Notes under the pieces: generated by a model
Databases searched by the model: none
Seen by the model: only the letters and a program-made list of their open reading frames with translations
Told to the model about the DNA's origin: nothing
Shown here: in pieces, positions 1-55,420 of the stretch
Position numbering within the stretch: the first letter of the stretch is position 1
How the letters are laid out: every line of letters starts with the position of its first letter
Program-made: the position numbers and the translations under genes
NCBI RefSeq assembly: GCF_037975245.1
Contig: NC_092581.1
Location: 11,029,803 to 11,093,802 of the forward strand
Direction of reading: 5' to 3'
DNA length: 64,000 nucleotides
From: Apostichopus japonicus
Lineage: Eukaryota; Echinodermata; Holothuroidea; Aspidochirotida; Stichopodidae

Positions 1-2133
1 CCCGGGTAAGAAAAAGAGGAGAGAAAAAAAAGAGAAGAAAAAAGGAAAAAAGGGGGAAAAAGAGGAGGAGGAGAGGAAGGAAGGGAAAAGAAAATGAAGA
101 AAGAGAGAAAAAGGAGAAAAGGAGGGAGTAAAAGAAAAACGCGAAGACATCGGGAAGAGAAAGAGGAACAGTGACATCATTACAGCGCTGAAGGGTAGCC
201 AGTGACGGATCAATGATTTCGTAAATGTGTGACTCACCCTACCCCTTACACCGACAACTCCATTTTTTGACGTTTCCATTTTCCTCTCTCACTAATGATC
301 TATATATATACTATATATGGTCTATCATAACGCGTGTGAAGAATTGTGCTATGAAACCAACTGTGGCTGGTCTCGAACTCGACAGCGTCGTCGGGGAACA
401 TGACGATTTTTGGGATGGGGGCGACCGCCCGCCCCCCCCCCATTCAGCATTTTTTTAAATGATATCGCTTAGTAATTTCAAAATAGAAAGTGCTTAGATG
501 CAACTTACAAGGCCTGGGAAGTGTCATTTCCAGCGATCTGGGAGACATTTTTGGCCAAAATTTGCTTGTACGCTTCGCGCTAACAAATGGTCCTGGGTAG
601 TGTCATTTCCAGCGATCTGGGAGGCATTTTCGGCCAAAATTTTCTTGTACGCTTCGCGCCAACCTATGGTGGCGCTACGCTTAGATAATTTGCCTACAGG
701 CTTCGCCCCTCCCTTGACAAATTCCTCGCTATGCGCTTGTTTGAATTTGTAACGCAAACAGCAGATATCACATCATATCAGTGAGCATGAAAATGGCGTT
801 TCAAAACTGTCCGACTTGCCTGAAAAAATAACCAAAAATTTTCGCGCGCGCTCAACGTGTTAATGTCAATATCATATAAGCAAGCCTCGGTTATTACATC
901 GCATGCCATCATGTACCGTACGTTCCGTTAAAATTGCGCAGTATACCGCGGGATGCTAATGTAAACAACGACATGCCTCATGTAGATGTATAAAAAGCAT
1001 GGAGGTCCAATTATGTCAAAACTCTCTTTTACATTAGTAATGGCGAATTAGGGGCTGCACCCCCGCCGCGCAGTGGCGGAGCGTCCATACGGTCATGGGG
1101 GCGGATGCCCCCCTGACGGACTCAAATGGACTGCTGGCGCCTTTTTCAGCTCTTTACCACTTTTTACTTATTCTAGATTATTGACTTTTTTATTGCGCTC
1201 TCATCTACTTATTGACATTTGTCACATTTTGTTGGTGTAATTTGGCGATGACACCTTATTCTTCGTTTATCTGCAAATTAGCCAGGCCCGGAAAGGGTCA
1301 TTTCCGGCGATCTAGGGAGTATCTTTACTCAAAAATTTTCTTTACGCTACGCGCCAACCAGTGGTGGCGCTCCGCTTAGATAGTGTCGAAAGCGCCCCTA
1401 CAGACCATTCTCGCCCCTCCTGACCAATACCCCTAGCTCCGCCACTGCCGCCGCGCCTCCTACGCCTATGTGTGTAGTGTTCGGTTTCAGAAATATCTGC
1501 TATTTTTTCATTTCCTTCAACCAAGTTTTATAATAGCCGTTATAAGAGGTTTTAATATTTGTACACCAATAAATTAACTGTGTCTGAAGTTTCGAAAATT
1601 TCTGACCAACATTCTGCATCACACTTCCCTCTACTCGTGCAATTTTGACCGGTCTGTTAGGGGTTGAAGGAAGTTTTTCTATATTGGTTGTCCATAGATG
1701 AAATTTTGTACAATATTATGGGTATGTTTTGAAGTGAGTTTATTCACGAGAAATGTGAATTTTCAAATTCTGAACAAATATGGGGCTTAAAACCTTGAAA
1801 AGTGGGGCTGACGGGTATTGTGGGCCGCGACGTAGAATCACCTACAAAAGCAAAGACCCACAGGAGATGCGATCAGGTCGAACATGATGTGTGCCGGGTT
1901 GACAATCTTCAAAAAGGTTATGGATGGAAAAAAAACTATTAGGAAATACTTGGTTCTCAGGCAAAAAGTGTACATCTGGTTGGTCATTTCAAGCCCGAGA
2001 AGTGCCGTTTCCGGTGATCTGGGGGGTATCAAAATAAGAAATTTTCTTGTACGCTGCGCGCCAACCGATGGTGGCGCTCCGCTAAGATAGTAATTCGCGC
2101 CCCCCGGGTTTGAAAATCCTGGATACGCGCCTG
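1..2133 (-). mobile_element. DNA-transposon-like element, left copy, inverted
   Basis: Reverse complement of the element at 53,853-55,799, starting inside its polypyrimidine end (here a GA-rich tract, 1-150). It ends ...TACGCGCCTG at 2,133, next to tatag. Internally, a motif (Cs-C-AGATC-x-C-GGAAATGACA with a ...GGCGCGAAGCGTACAAGAA neighbour) recurs near 540, 610, 1,300 and 2,000. No transposase reading frame was recognised, so it is likely non-autonomous. The far end lies just outside the window. Confidence 0.75.
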
Positions 2134-2777
2134 TATAGTAATCCAGGCCAGCCGACCCAATGAGGTTAACGTTAAGCAGTACAGGGTAAAAATTATAATG
2201 TCATCATATAGCCATTAGCTCTTAATTTTTAATATTGAATGTATAACATATCCTCTGATCTAAACAGTTTGTCCCTCTCGGCCAGATACAAACCAGGCGA
2301 AGCAGTAAGTTGGCTTAGAAGACTTGCCTGGAGGTATTAATGGTCTTCATTACACCAGGTGAATGCTAAGTGGAAAAATAATGGGTTGCTTTACATAAGG
2401 GTTCCTATTCACCTATTCGCTTTACTGTGTTACATCACACTCAGTGTAGCTAAATTTGCTACCGGCTACCAACCTTGTACTAGCGGCTGTTATTTCTGGT
2501 GATGCCCTTGATGCCTTGAATGTACTGATTTGGAAAGTGAATGTGACTTTTCACGGGCCTTCGTGGTATAGTAACACACAGCGCCACGTTTCGTCAGGTG
2601 GAAATGTAAGGAATCGCTATCTTCTCGTTGACTAGGGATTATTTGGGTCTTATGCTGTCTTAGTATGATCAAAAAGATTTTTTTTTTGGGAGTACCAGAC
2701 AATGTTGTAGAGATCTTTCAAACTTATTATAAGTGTTGAATTACCAAGTGTTGAATTACCAAGTATAATGAAAAGTG

Positions 2778-3017
2778 GAGTGTTAGCTCAGTGGTTAACA
2801 CCGGTGCCTTTCAATCATAAGGTCCCCGGTTCGAGTCACTCCCAGATTAATGTATGTCGTCCAGTTACAGAGTTGTTGACAATTAACAATTCATAATCAT
2901 GGACGTTAAATATGAATGTGAGAGACTGATTTCGGTCAGCTTGCGGCTTTGATAAGCCAATTAGGCTTCTTCGCGAGTTCCTGCTTGCAGGAGGATCTAA
3001 TATACATACATACATAC
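2778..3017 (+). mobile_element. tRNA-derived SINE, copy 1
   Basis: tRNA-like head with an A box (TTAGCTCAGTGG) and B box (GGTTCGAGTCACTCC), a ~150-bp body, and an (ATAC)n tail. Flanked by AAAAGTG on both sides (2,771-2,777 and 3,018-3,024). The equivalent site in the right segmental copy (near 56,402) is empty. Confidence 0.85.
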
Positions 3018-3744
3018 AAAAGTGTTAAATGTTGTTCTCATTGGAATAAGTGTTACATTATCTGCCACCGGAATATCCATTCAACGTACGTTGGTTTGAT
3101 GTGAATAAAACATACGCAAACGACGTTAGAATCACTTTAAAGTGTTAACTTCTAATATAATTGAGATATATCACGTTTGCTTGAGCGGAACCTACATTTA
3201 GCTAATTTGTCCTCATGTCTTCAAAATAGATTACAACCTTGTAAAAGTCTGCACAGTTACATTTAACAAAAAGTCTAAACCTCACTTAGAAACTACCTTA
3301 TCTTCAGAGAAGATGTACATAGAGACCAGCCTGCTTTGTTCATCCCCTCTATAAAAAAGTTTGCAGTTTGTGAGTAGTCTTAAATGTTCATGACAATAGC
3401 AACTTCAGTTCGACTGTTATATACAAAGCTTTGCTAAAATTATATGTAGTAATTAGATGCTAATTATTGACTTTTACTTTGAAAACTAACAGAACTTCTC
3501 AACAAGTTTAAAGATCCTAGTATAATATCGAAACGAAGATAAAAAATTGTTTTCACATTAGACATAATTTTTAATTATGCTTATCAAATGACCGACCCTA
3601 GTTTTCCACTTTTTCTCGCATCACATGAACCCCTGTTAGTTTAACCGTGTAGCCTTTCCAATGTCGAATAAATAAGACGTTGATCCAGAACATGTAACTC
3701 AAATTAGGTTTCTTAGTATTGATCATCAACAACCACTTTCCGAA

Positions 3745-3865
3745 GACATCGAAACTGACAAGATATTGAACAGAAACACCGTAAACGTCAGTAACAGCCG
3801 CATGCCCAACATCGCCAGCATCATCAAAGGACACACCAAACGCATATCAACCACCCACATAACCC
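3745..3865 (+). pseudogene. Left-copy remnant of the same RT tail
   Basis: Encodes NRNTVNVSNSRMPNIASI as in the right duplicate, but the CPLNG/TELSKHIW part is absent and the sequence passes straight into a TA tract. A deletion next to the microsatellite is the simplest explanation. Confidence 0.55.
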
Positions 3866-3872
3866 ACCCAAT

Positions 3873-3908
<36 letters not shown>

Positions 3909-4954
3909 TATATTTTTATTATGTTTGCAGATAATTCCCGTCCATGTATTTGCCGTGTGATGTGTCTTTTTTCATGGACTCAGAGAGGGGACTAAATATC
4001 AACCCTCATTGAAATCCCATTTATACACGTACCATTGTACTAGTCTTGTAGGTTAGTCTATCCATACCAAAACATCCATGTATAATACCAAAAGAAAATT
4101 GATATATACGACAAACAAAGATTAAACACAAATTATATAATATATGGATAATGTAAAAATTTAATATGGAGCTTGATATTGTAACATCTGAAATGTCTGT
4201 CTGTCTGCCTATACCTGAAAAATGTGGATCTATATATGTCTGCTCCTTATCACATTGATATCGAATTTTGTAAGGGCAACTTTGTATTGAAAACGATATT
4301 GCTATAAGCAACTTTAGAATAATATACTGTAAGTTTATTATACATTATGTGGATTCGGAGAGATCGGAGATCGTCCGACATCGAATAAAAATGAAAGTAT
4401 GGTCCGCTTTTCTTTAGCCTTTTAAAATACAGTGCATGTGCAGATTTATTCATTTAAATCGGATAAATATCATCAACGTCTACACTGGAACTCATCGATG
4501 GAATCATCATATTATCGTCGTCGTAATCTCTCTCCATTGAAGAGAAAACAAAGTCGTCTTTATCGTTTCAAAAAACATATATACCGCTGATCAGTATCAT
4601 CTCAAGGATGGTCTTAAGCACCAATTTCATCAGATGTCCTTGGTATTGGAATCCGCCGTCCTCTAAAAGAAAAAAATGGAAATATATATTTTCACTGTAG
4701 TTTCCTAAATATGGGTAAAAACATACATGGTTACATAAATAAACCTCAGAATATATTAGTCACTGCAACGCCATTTCTAGCTTGGTGATTGAATCCGCGG
4801 CAGATTTAGTGACCAACATATGGAGCCCTTGTTGATAAGACACTATATAAGAGGTCATGGTAAAGAGCAACTTGAAAGTACCCTTAAAAGAACCATCGAA
4901 GATTGTGTTTCAATGCTGTAAAACCACTAAAAAGTCGTAGAGGTTGTGTGTAAG

Positions 4955-5347
4955 TCAACGGAGATATGGATCCACTAGATGCTGCAAATTACGATTAAGA
5001 AACTCAAACGCAAAGCAGGGGTTGGTTTGTTCACGGTGCAGCATCAGCCGGTGCAAGTCGTCCATTTGCCTAAAACGGAATAAATCAAAATAGCGTGTGC
5101 CATGAAGAATGGTATAGCAGTTAGTATGATTTACCTGTACGATAGAGCTTCTGCCTCATATAAGGTTTCCGGGAGAGGGGCACCTTTAGTCGCTGGTAGC
5201 AATAAGGTAATGGCGGCAGCCACAAGACTGGCAGCGGTAAAAACCGAAACAGGAAGAAATGGCCATCGATCAGCTAGGATGAAAACCAACGGACAGACCA
5301 TTCCACCAAGCCTTGATGCCATAGAGCAAATACCGATCATTACTCCT
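4955..5347 (-). pseudogene. Duplicated last two exons of the SLC22-like gene
   Basis: Exons 5,135-5,347 (213 bp) and 4,955-5,069 (115 bp) match the right-hand SLC22 exons 9 and 10 in length, frame and splice sites. Changes include LPETKG to LPATKG and HRMML to HRLML. No upstream SLC22 exons were found between 5,347 and the end of the protease gene at 8,785. The copied segment ends near 5,474. An orphan 3' fragment, probably a pseudogene, although the reading frame is intact. Confidence 0.75.
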
Positions 5348-5474
5348 CTGAAACACCAACAAAAAATGTCTTCTTAGAACTCATTTTCATTTTGTTATTC
5401 TTTGTTGTTTGGTTACTCAAGTCAGGACTTATACTATTTTATGAGATGGGCCTCAAACAGTAAAATCTAGCCTC

Positions 5475-6224
5475 AATCTATCACGACCTTTTAGATTTAA
5501 GCTAGAAGAGGAGCAAGTTTAGCACACTGCACCCCAACCCTTCCATTTGCCCGCTCTGAGTAATATCGACATTTAACCAACGATTTTCTGAAATGGTTTA
5601 TATGCACCTCCAATCCTCCCTATGTTCTCTCCATCTGTACTTTAAAGTACGCTCTTCCACGTGTTAAGGCAACTAACAATGGTAACTAACAATATAAACA
5701 CTAAAACAATGACATTAGGGCATTAGTAGACTACTCTAATTGTGGTGTGGTACCTTTACATGTGTTCAATGCTACTATGTTAAGCGGTGATGAGATGGCT
5801 AGTCCGGACGAATCTTGAGAACCGAATTACGGAGGTCATCTTATGATATATTGCAATTTTTTTCACTTTAGAGAAATACTCAATGGGTAGGAGGATAAAA
5901 TCAAACCGTACTAAAAAAGAACGGATTTTATTTATGAAGACTTGGCGAATTCCATCCGATTGGTGGCGGTATATCACAAAGTAATTTGGAGGCGTAAATT
6001 GGGAATATCAATATTGTGAGACACTAAAAGTTGATATTTCCAAAGAAAAATCATGGGTTCAATTCGGCTTATAGTATTCTGAAAACCTAAATTCAAGAAA
6101 TCACCCTTTAAACACCGAAGGTTCTGCTGTGATAATGCTTCAGGAATGTAGATTCCTTACATCAATGTAAGGTTATTAGTACCACACAACAGGATGGGGA
6201 AAGACAAGTAAACACACACACACA

Positions 6225-6295
<71 letters not shown>

Positions 6296-8784
6296 TAAAA
6301 TTCATCAGGCGAAGGTAGGAATCGAACCCGGGATCTTTTGTCACAGAATGAATCCCGTACCACTCGACCACAGTGATTCTACTGGTGTGTGAATGCGTAT
6401 AAAATGGCTTTGTATAACTGTTATTGAGGGCGTTCTACCCAAGTTTTATGATTGTACAGAGTGCACCCCTTGTGCTTGTGAATCTGACAATTTACACAGA
6501 ATAACCAATCTTTTTAGGCAAGCCCAGCCGTCAATAAGACAAGAATGTGTAGTAAATGGTATGATATATATATATATGTGTGTGGTTTGATACTAATAGT
6601 CCACTATCACAATTTTAATCATGACTACAAATATAAGCGGAAAAACCTCGATATTCTTGAATCTTGAAAGTGAGCGAAGGAAGTAAGGATGGAATTTGCA
6701 ACTCGATGACATAAAGTTACCTGCAGAGAAATCGTTCCACTGAATGGTCGTAATAAGAACCATTTTTATACTTCCTAGTTGTTTTCCTGTCGCTTCTGTG
6801 TTGATTCTCTCCCATATTCATCTTATAAATATTTATCGCTGCCTTCGTACCAGAGTGAACAATTGCAACGTTTGCGTAGCATGGTATGCCTTGATGTCCA
6901 ATAGTGTCTCTGTAAACTTTATAGATATCTAAAGCTATCATAGGGAAATGCAAGATATCTTTCAATTAATTCAATATATCTTTCAATGAATGAGACACAT
7001 CTAGGTCGATATGTATTGATTAGTTGATTGATTGATTATCGCGGTAGAACAAAAGGGAATGTAAAATCACTTACTATGAGACTGTCTGTGTCAGTCAGTT
7101 TTGAGCGCTGACTTGAAGAAATTAATGCCTCTGATAAGATTTTGTTTTTCTTACGAAAAAACTTTATTTCTTGCATCTGTGTACAATTAGTTCAAAATTT
7201 AATGTCGATTGCTTAACTTTAATGTATGCAAATCCAGACCCCGCTAAAAAGGAAAAAAACTCCGAGAGACGATCATAATGGCAACTAATGGTTACATATC
7301 AATAGAAATATATGAATTTCTGACCAATACATTTACGAAGAGCTGACGTCATCATCATCATCATCATCATCATCATCAGCATCACCATCACCATCATCAT
7401 TATCATCATCATCATCATGGCCACTAATCAATAGAAATATATGACATTCTTACCAATACCTTTACATTTTTTTTAAAACGTATTCATATCATTACCGCTA
7501 TTTTCAATGCATGTTTTTTGCTTGAAAACTATTCATACCATCTGTGTTAAATGAATATATAAATCTCGAATAATTTTTAAAGCATATTTGAAGCAGAAAT
7601 TCTTAAAAAATAAAAATACATGTAAACTGCGCAAATTTTGCCCTAATTAAGCAATTGGAAAACATCTATCAGTCCACAATTATATCTGACCTATACCATT
7701 GTCATTATTTTAAGGAAAAACATCTGAGGCTCTTCATCTTTAATGTGTCTGGAAATATCTATGGATAAATGGTGTAACAATGTCAGGCAATAGTCAACTG
7801 TTGCCTAAATGTAATATAAACAACAGTTGTTTTGGAGAAGTTTCAAGAATTTATAAAGCAATGGATTATTATTAACATTAATTCCTGCACCGGGAAGCCT
7901 ACGTCCTCGTAAATAAAACAATAGATTAACATTTATGCCTCCACCGAGGATCCTACGTCATCACAAATTAAACGAGAGATTAACATTAACATTTCTGCCT
8001 GAATAGAGGAGCTGACGTCATCACAAATTTAAGCCTTTAACTGGCTATCTAAGAGATTAATACTTTAAATCTGAATAATTTGCCCAAAACAATAAAACGG
8101 AAATAACTATGCAAAGCATTTACTTGCACTAAACACGTTCTTGGATAATGACATATCGAGATAAAACTACCCTTGAGAAATGCAAATTCTTACTTTAAAA
8201 TATCTACATTGTTATATAGTGTGATGTAAACCTTAACATTGTAGCGATGTTAATTACACGGTAACAGTTACGTTGTTAAATGTGTCGAAAAGATTCAACA
8301 TTGCTTCAAAAGTAGGAAAATAGTCAATCACCCTCCATTTTACCCAAATGTTTCCTCAAAATGGAGGGTCCACCCGTCCCCTTAGGCCCTGTTCACGGGC
8401 GACATAGCATCCTCGTCCCCTAGGTAAACACCCACTGTTTTGAATTGCAATAATTTGTACTTTAAGATGGCATGCTGAAAAGTACTTATCTCGGATATAG
8501 ATTGATTATTTCACATGGTAAAGTAGTTGGTCACGTCTCTGTGTTAGTTTCTACATACATACCTACATACACCCACACACACACACGCATACATACATAC
8601 ACGCACACATACGGCACCCATTAAAAACATACAAACATACACACACACATTAAACATTATGTAGGCCTTATCTTTAAAACAAGAAAAGAGAAAGAAAATT
8701 CAAGATTTTAAACAGTCAAGTCGTATTCCCGCCACCTTCATCGTCAAATCCAAATATCATTCGATACTAATGTATTGGCCAGTA
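5475..8784. other. Intergenic stretch between SLC22 fragment and protease gene
   Basis: No gene recognised. It holds the tRNA-like SINE (6,228-6,377), an ATC/CAT trinucleotide tract (about 7,345-7,420), a degenerate ~55-bp triple repeat with TGACGTCATCAC-type words (7,870-8,035) and an AC/ATAC-rich tract (8,553-8,655). Confidence 0.6.
6228..6377 (-). mobile_element. tRNA-like head with TA tail, probable SINE
   Basis: Minus-strand TGGTCGAGTGG (A box) and GGTTCGATTCC (B box) with tRNA-like spacing at 6,310-6,375. A long TA tract follows immediately. The acceptor stem does not pair, so this is not a working tRNA gene. A different SINE family from the 2,778 element. Confidence 0.5.
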
Positions 8785-50415
<41,631 letters not shown>

Positions 50416-50477
50416 TTCTGTGTAGGTTGCCGTACTTATAGGCTTTACTGTCGGGGTGCTTATATCGTAGTCCTAGG

Positions 50478-50485
50478 CTATATAG
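50478..50485 (-). promoter_or_regulatory. Candidate TATA box of the modular protease gene
   Basis: Minus-strand CTATATAG lies about 65 bases upstream of the signal-peptide ATG. A start site about 30 bases downstream would leave a short 5' leader of about 35 bases. A second AT-rich word (GATATAAG) lies nearer the ATG. This is inferred from position only. Confidence 0.4.
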
Positions 50486-50489
50486 TGTT

Positions 50490-53400
50490 GTTTTAATGGA
50501 AGAACAACGTTTCAATCAACGTGTCTAATGTATATTACTTCAACAAGACGCGTTACAGTTAATAAAGATATAATATTCAATGAACACGATATGTACTTCG
50601 TAAAGGTGACTTGTCCGACTGGAATTTTGCCATTGATATCTATGAAGCACTTTAATTGATTCAAACCACCCATCCGTGTTACTTCACCAATGTTTTTCCC
50701 CTTAGATTTACCGTCATACAATTTCATACAATTTCACGATAGAGTTTAGCCTTGATTGTTTACAGGGAAGGTTATAGAGAAGTAGTAAAGAAACAAGCAA
50801 TATACAGAAAAGAAAACAGATTGATTACAGAACCTTGGTAGTCGTTTTGTCTGGTTTACAATGTATACATATTATTTATCTGCCTTAGGTGACAATTTGT
50901 AAGTGACGATCAATAGGATATTTCTTTAGGCTAATTTAAGTGCGCTACAAAAAGGTAGGCGTACATAATGGAAAATTTCAGCATTTTTCAAGAGCCAGCA
51001 TTACTCTTTTTTACCCATGTTGTCTTATGTACCACTATTGTGGAAGTAATTCCGATATTTACCGATACTTTTCACCCGGATCCCCTCTTCAGAGCAATTT
51101 TGGAACCTTCACTGAGAGATAACAAGGTGGATCAATTGAGGAACACCTCATAATTGAGACACCTTATATGATATTTACGGTGATTTAGTTAAGTGAAGCT
51201 TGGTTGCTCCGACAGCTTGTTGGCATCACATGCAATCTGCAGCTGATGGTGAATTCATATATAGTGGCTAATATATTCTAAGAACATTAGTCACCACTTT
51301 GAACTTGAAATATTTGGTACTGAAGTTGGCATACTAGTGCATATATGGATATCTGAAATGCTGGGCAAGGTTCTTTCCATAACAGTAAACTTCACCATCC
51401 GTATTGACTATTAATGTACTCACTATGTGAAGAATTATTGTCACGCTTAATCAATCCTTTATTGTGAGTTATAGTGTAAGATGGTCAGCTCTTACATATA
51501 GTTTTGTTTTGTACCATAGTTTTACTTGTTTATTAGTACTGTGCAGTACTCACTGTACAGAGAGGCTATGCATTTGTACAGTATTTTGTATGTTCTCTTG
51601 TGGCAGCAAAAGGGTGGATTAACACCTTTACACTGTTACCTATTCTGGGTTGCTAGGCAACTATCTTGTTATTCCTGGAAATTAGCCCCCACAGGATATG
51701 GGGTCTGTGTGTATATATTTTGGGAACAAAGGAGTTTATGAGGGGTTAGGCAGTTGGCTATGAATATCTGAGCAAGGCAGTTCAAAAGAAGAGAAAGATA
51801 GTTTTAATGGCTGGATAGTTTGTTTTAAACCTTAATTTACATAGTAGAAGTTACTGTAGTCCTTATTATTTTAAGGAAGGCGAATTATTCAACTGACAGT
51901 CTGAGACACACTTTTTTATAAAGGATATTATTTTACTATAAAGGATATTCCGGGACACTGTTTGTTATAAAGGACATCATTTTACTGAAAGGATACCCTG
52001 GGAAACTATTTCTTATAAATTAAGGGATACCATTTTGTTGGGATCGGACATTTATCATACCATTTATTGTGTTCAACTATACTGATGTCGTGGAAGATCT
52101 GATGTCGTGGAATACTTGATGACACCAGAAGGCCAACTCTCCGGAACACTTTTAAATTAAGTGTATTTACTTTAACTTTTGGGTGCGCACCTCCCAACTG
52201 TAAGTTATTTTATTTCATTCTTTGACTGGGCCCAGATCAGCTGTTTATTGTTTGTTATTAATAATTATAATTTCTTTTGTTCCAATCCAGTTGAGTTTTC
52301 CATTTTGTATGTGGCTTGCACTGTGTTTGGCCTTCACACTAAAGCCAAAGTTCTCTGATCAAGAACAAACATTTATTTTCAGTGGCTAACAGCCTCACAA
52401 TTGTAATACATGATATATGATATTGCATTTTCTGAAAATTGCACAGTCTTTTAAAATGGGCTTTCAGTTACTTGTGTAATGTAAAAGGAAATATTGAGTT
52501 GATTGACATCGGTTGTAACCATGTAACTGGGTGTCACGGTTAATCCTAGAGGCTGTATTTCGTGTGATTAAAAAGAAACAAATTGGATGTATTGATAGCC
52601 TTACCTCGGCTAGTCATTCCCATAGAAATGTTATGAAAGACTGGATTTAAGTGCCAGGTTATGCTTGTTTGGATTTGTTTAATCTGTATAATATTTGCGT
52701 AAAAACCTTTTGTATAGACACCTGTGTCTCAAAGTGTTGACTGGAATTGTAACAAAGCAGCTTAAGCGGGTGTGGCCTTGTTAACAAACATAGCCTTTCA
52801 CATTTTCGGAAGGCAAAGTTAGGGATATTTCGGAAGTCACTCCAAAATTAGTTCCCAGGCAAAGGAGACACATCTTTAAAAAGCTCAATAAAATCGCCAT
52901 GAGAAAGAATTTAGTAGCTGGGCCGTGTATATATAGACAGTTATGTATTTGTGTGTGTGTGCGGCAGTAGGCCTATATAAATTGTGAAAGTTGTATTTTT
53001 TTGTATTGGACACTGTCTGGGTGTTTACACCTATATCGTCGCCGCATCGTGTTGGGAGACAGGTGTCAGGAGAGAGAGAGCTCTGAATGCTGTCGTGAAA
53101 CTAATTAAAAGGCATTTTCATTCGATCATTTTGACTGAGGGCAGGAGACCTACTTCACCATCTGGAGCGTGCGTGTTCCCGTTCGACTTATTTTCAATCC
53201 AACCTCTTGTTCCCGAGACTTGGAGCGTTTGGAATTTAACAATATATACTATATACCACCATACCGATGTGAGTATTAAAATTATTAAAAAGAGGACGCT
53301 CCATTGACTTCTATCTAAGCGTTAACAGTGGTGAAGGAAATCATAGAAAAGAAATCAAACGGGAAATTGTGAATTCCTTCCTCAGTGATAAAGTCTGTAT

Positions 53401-53740
53401 CAATTAATTTAATGTTTTCATATCAATTAAGCGGGGACATTATTCTGTATCCTAAGAAAGATATCGCTGATTAGAACGTTTCAGATGAAATAATTTACGT
53501 AACGAAGCTTATAATTAATTGATTCCATTATTACTTCATTTTGTTGTCAATAAATATTGATAGATCAAGCTAGTCCGAATTCGTTTTTATAATCTATTCC
53601 AGTGGTCTCGAATCTTCTTAAACTATCATCAGTGACCATTATTTTGGAAGCGGTCACACTGGGCTTTTGAATCATTGAAAGTTGGATTGAATAAACATCT
53701 TTTGTTAAAACTTTGTAGAAGTGTAAAAGAATTTTGCAAT
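50490..53740. other. Intergenic stretch upstream of the protease gene
   Basis: No gene recognised on either strand. Around 51,910-52,030 the phrase (t)ataaaggatat(t/c)-(ttttact) recurs three to four times. A plus-strand open frame of 107 codons at 52,984-53,307 has no domain I know. Confidence 0.5.
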
Positions 53741-53852
53741 GATATAGTAAGCCAGGCCAGCCGACCCAATGAGGTTAATGCTAAGCAGTACAGAGTAAAA
53801 CTTCCTATGTCATCATAGCCATTAGCTCTTAATTTTTAATACTGAATGTATA

Positions 53853-55373
53853 CAGGGGCGTAGGGGCCATTCAGGATTTTCTAACCCGGTGGGGGCGCGA
53901 ATTACTATCTAAGCGGAGCGCCACTATCGGTTGGCGCGCAGCGTACAAGAACATTTCTGGTTTTGATACCCCCCAGATCACCGGAAATGACACTTCTCGG
54001 GCTTGAAAATGACCAACCAGATGTACACTTTTGCCTGAGAACCAAGTATTTCCCAATAGTTTTTTCTCATTTATAACCTTTTTGAAGATAGTCACCAATG
54101 ACACATCATGTTCGACCTCATCGCATCTCCTGTGGATCATTGCTTTTTGTAGGTGATTCTACGTCGCGGCCCACAATACCCGACAGCCTTACTTTTGCAG
54201 GTTTTAAGCCCATTGTTTGTTCAGAATTTCAAAATTCACATTTCTCGTGATTAAACTCACTTCAAAACATACCCATAATGTTGCAAAAAATGTCATCTAT
54301 GGACAACCAATATAGAAAAACCTCCTTGAACCCCTAACAGACTGGTCAAAATTGCACGAGTAGAGGGAAGTATGATGAAGAATGTTGGTCAGGAAATTTT
54401 CGAAAATTCAGACACAGTTAATTTATCGGTGTATAAATATTGAAACCTCCTATAACGGCTTTTATAAACTTCGTTGAAGGAAATGACAAAATACCAGATA
54501 TTTCCGAAACCGAACATACACACATAGGTCAAGGAGGCGGGGGGGGGGGGGGGCGGCTAACGAAATATTTCTTTCTGAAAATTCGGGCAATATGCTGAGA
54601 ATTTTTCGGGCACCTATACTGAAAGAAAAATACATTGCAATGATGTAGCTAAAGGAAATGAATAGTTTAAAAATTATCTCCTTGGTAATTAAAATGAAGT
54701 TCTAAGCTTGGCCGACTAATTCGCTATTACTAATGTAAAAGAGAGTTTTGACATAATTGGACCTCCATGCTTTTTCTCCATCTACATAGGACAATTCGTT
54801 GTTTATATGAGCATCCCGCGGTATACTGCGCATCTTTCAGTGACCGTACGGTACATGATGCCATGCGATGTAATAACCGATGCTTGCTTATACGATATTG
54901 ACATTATCATGTTGAACGCGCGCGGAGCGCGCGAAAGCGTTAGTTATATTTTTTCGGGCAAGTCGTTACTGCTCCCCAAATCAAATTGGGTTCCTTCGTC
55001 TATGACAACACATAGACAGTTTTGAGGCTATTCATCCTGGAACGCCATTTTCATGCTCACTGATATGATGTGATATCTGCTGTTTGCTTTACAAATTCGA
55101 ACAGGCGCGTAGCGAATCATTTGCCAAGGGAGGGGCGAAGCCTGTAGGCAAACTATCTAAGCGTAGCTCCACCATGAGTTGGCGCGAAGCGTACAAGAAA
55201 ATTTTGGCCGAAAATGCCTCCCAGATCGCTGGAAATGACACTTCCCATGCCTTGTAAGTTGCATCTAAGCATTTTCTATTTCGAATTTACTAGCGATATC
55301 TAAAAAAATATGCTCGGGGGGGGGGGAGGGGCGGCGGTCGCCTCATTCCCGAAATGCGTCATGTTCCATATAT

Positions 55374-55420
<47 letters not shown>

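Larger units (their letters stand above)
2134..5474. repeat. Left copy of a ~3.3-kb direct segmental duplication
   Basis: Aligns, in the same orientation, with 53,743-59,196 once the transposon at 53,853-55,799 is removed from the right copy. It includes the SLC22 terminal exons. Left-only differences: a SINE at 2,778-3,017, and loss of ~245 bp of retroelement sequence next to the TA tract. Confidence 0.85.

Noticed and set aside
2778-2850. Possible functional tRNA gene
   Set aside because: Same tRNA-like head occurs in three copies with a common body and ATAC tail: a SINE.
6309-6375. Possible functional tRNA gene on the minus strand
   Set aside because: A and B boxes are present, but the acceptor stem does not pair and a TA tail follows, so a SINE head is more likely.
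7345-7420. Regular cat/atc repeats that could look like a CRISPR array
   Set aside because: Simple trinucleotide repeat with no spacers, in a eukaryotic genome.
52984-53307. 107-codon plus-strand open frame
   Set aside because: No recognisable domain, no splice context and composition like its surroundings; not supported as a gene.
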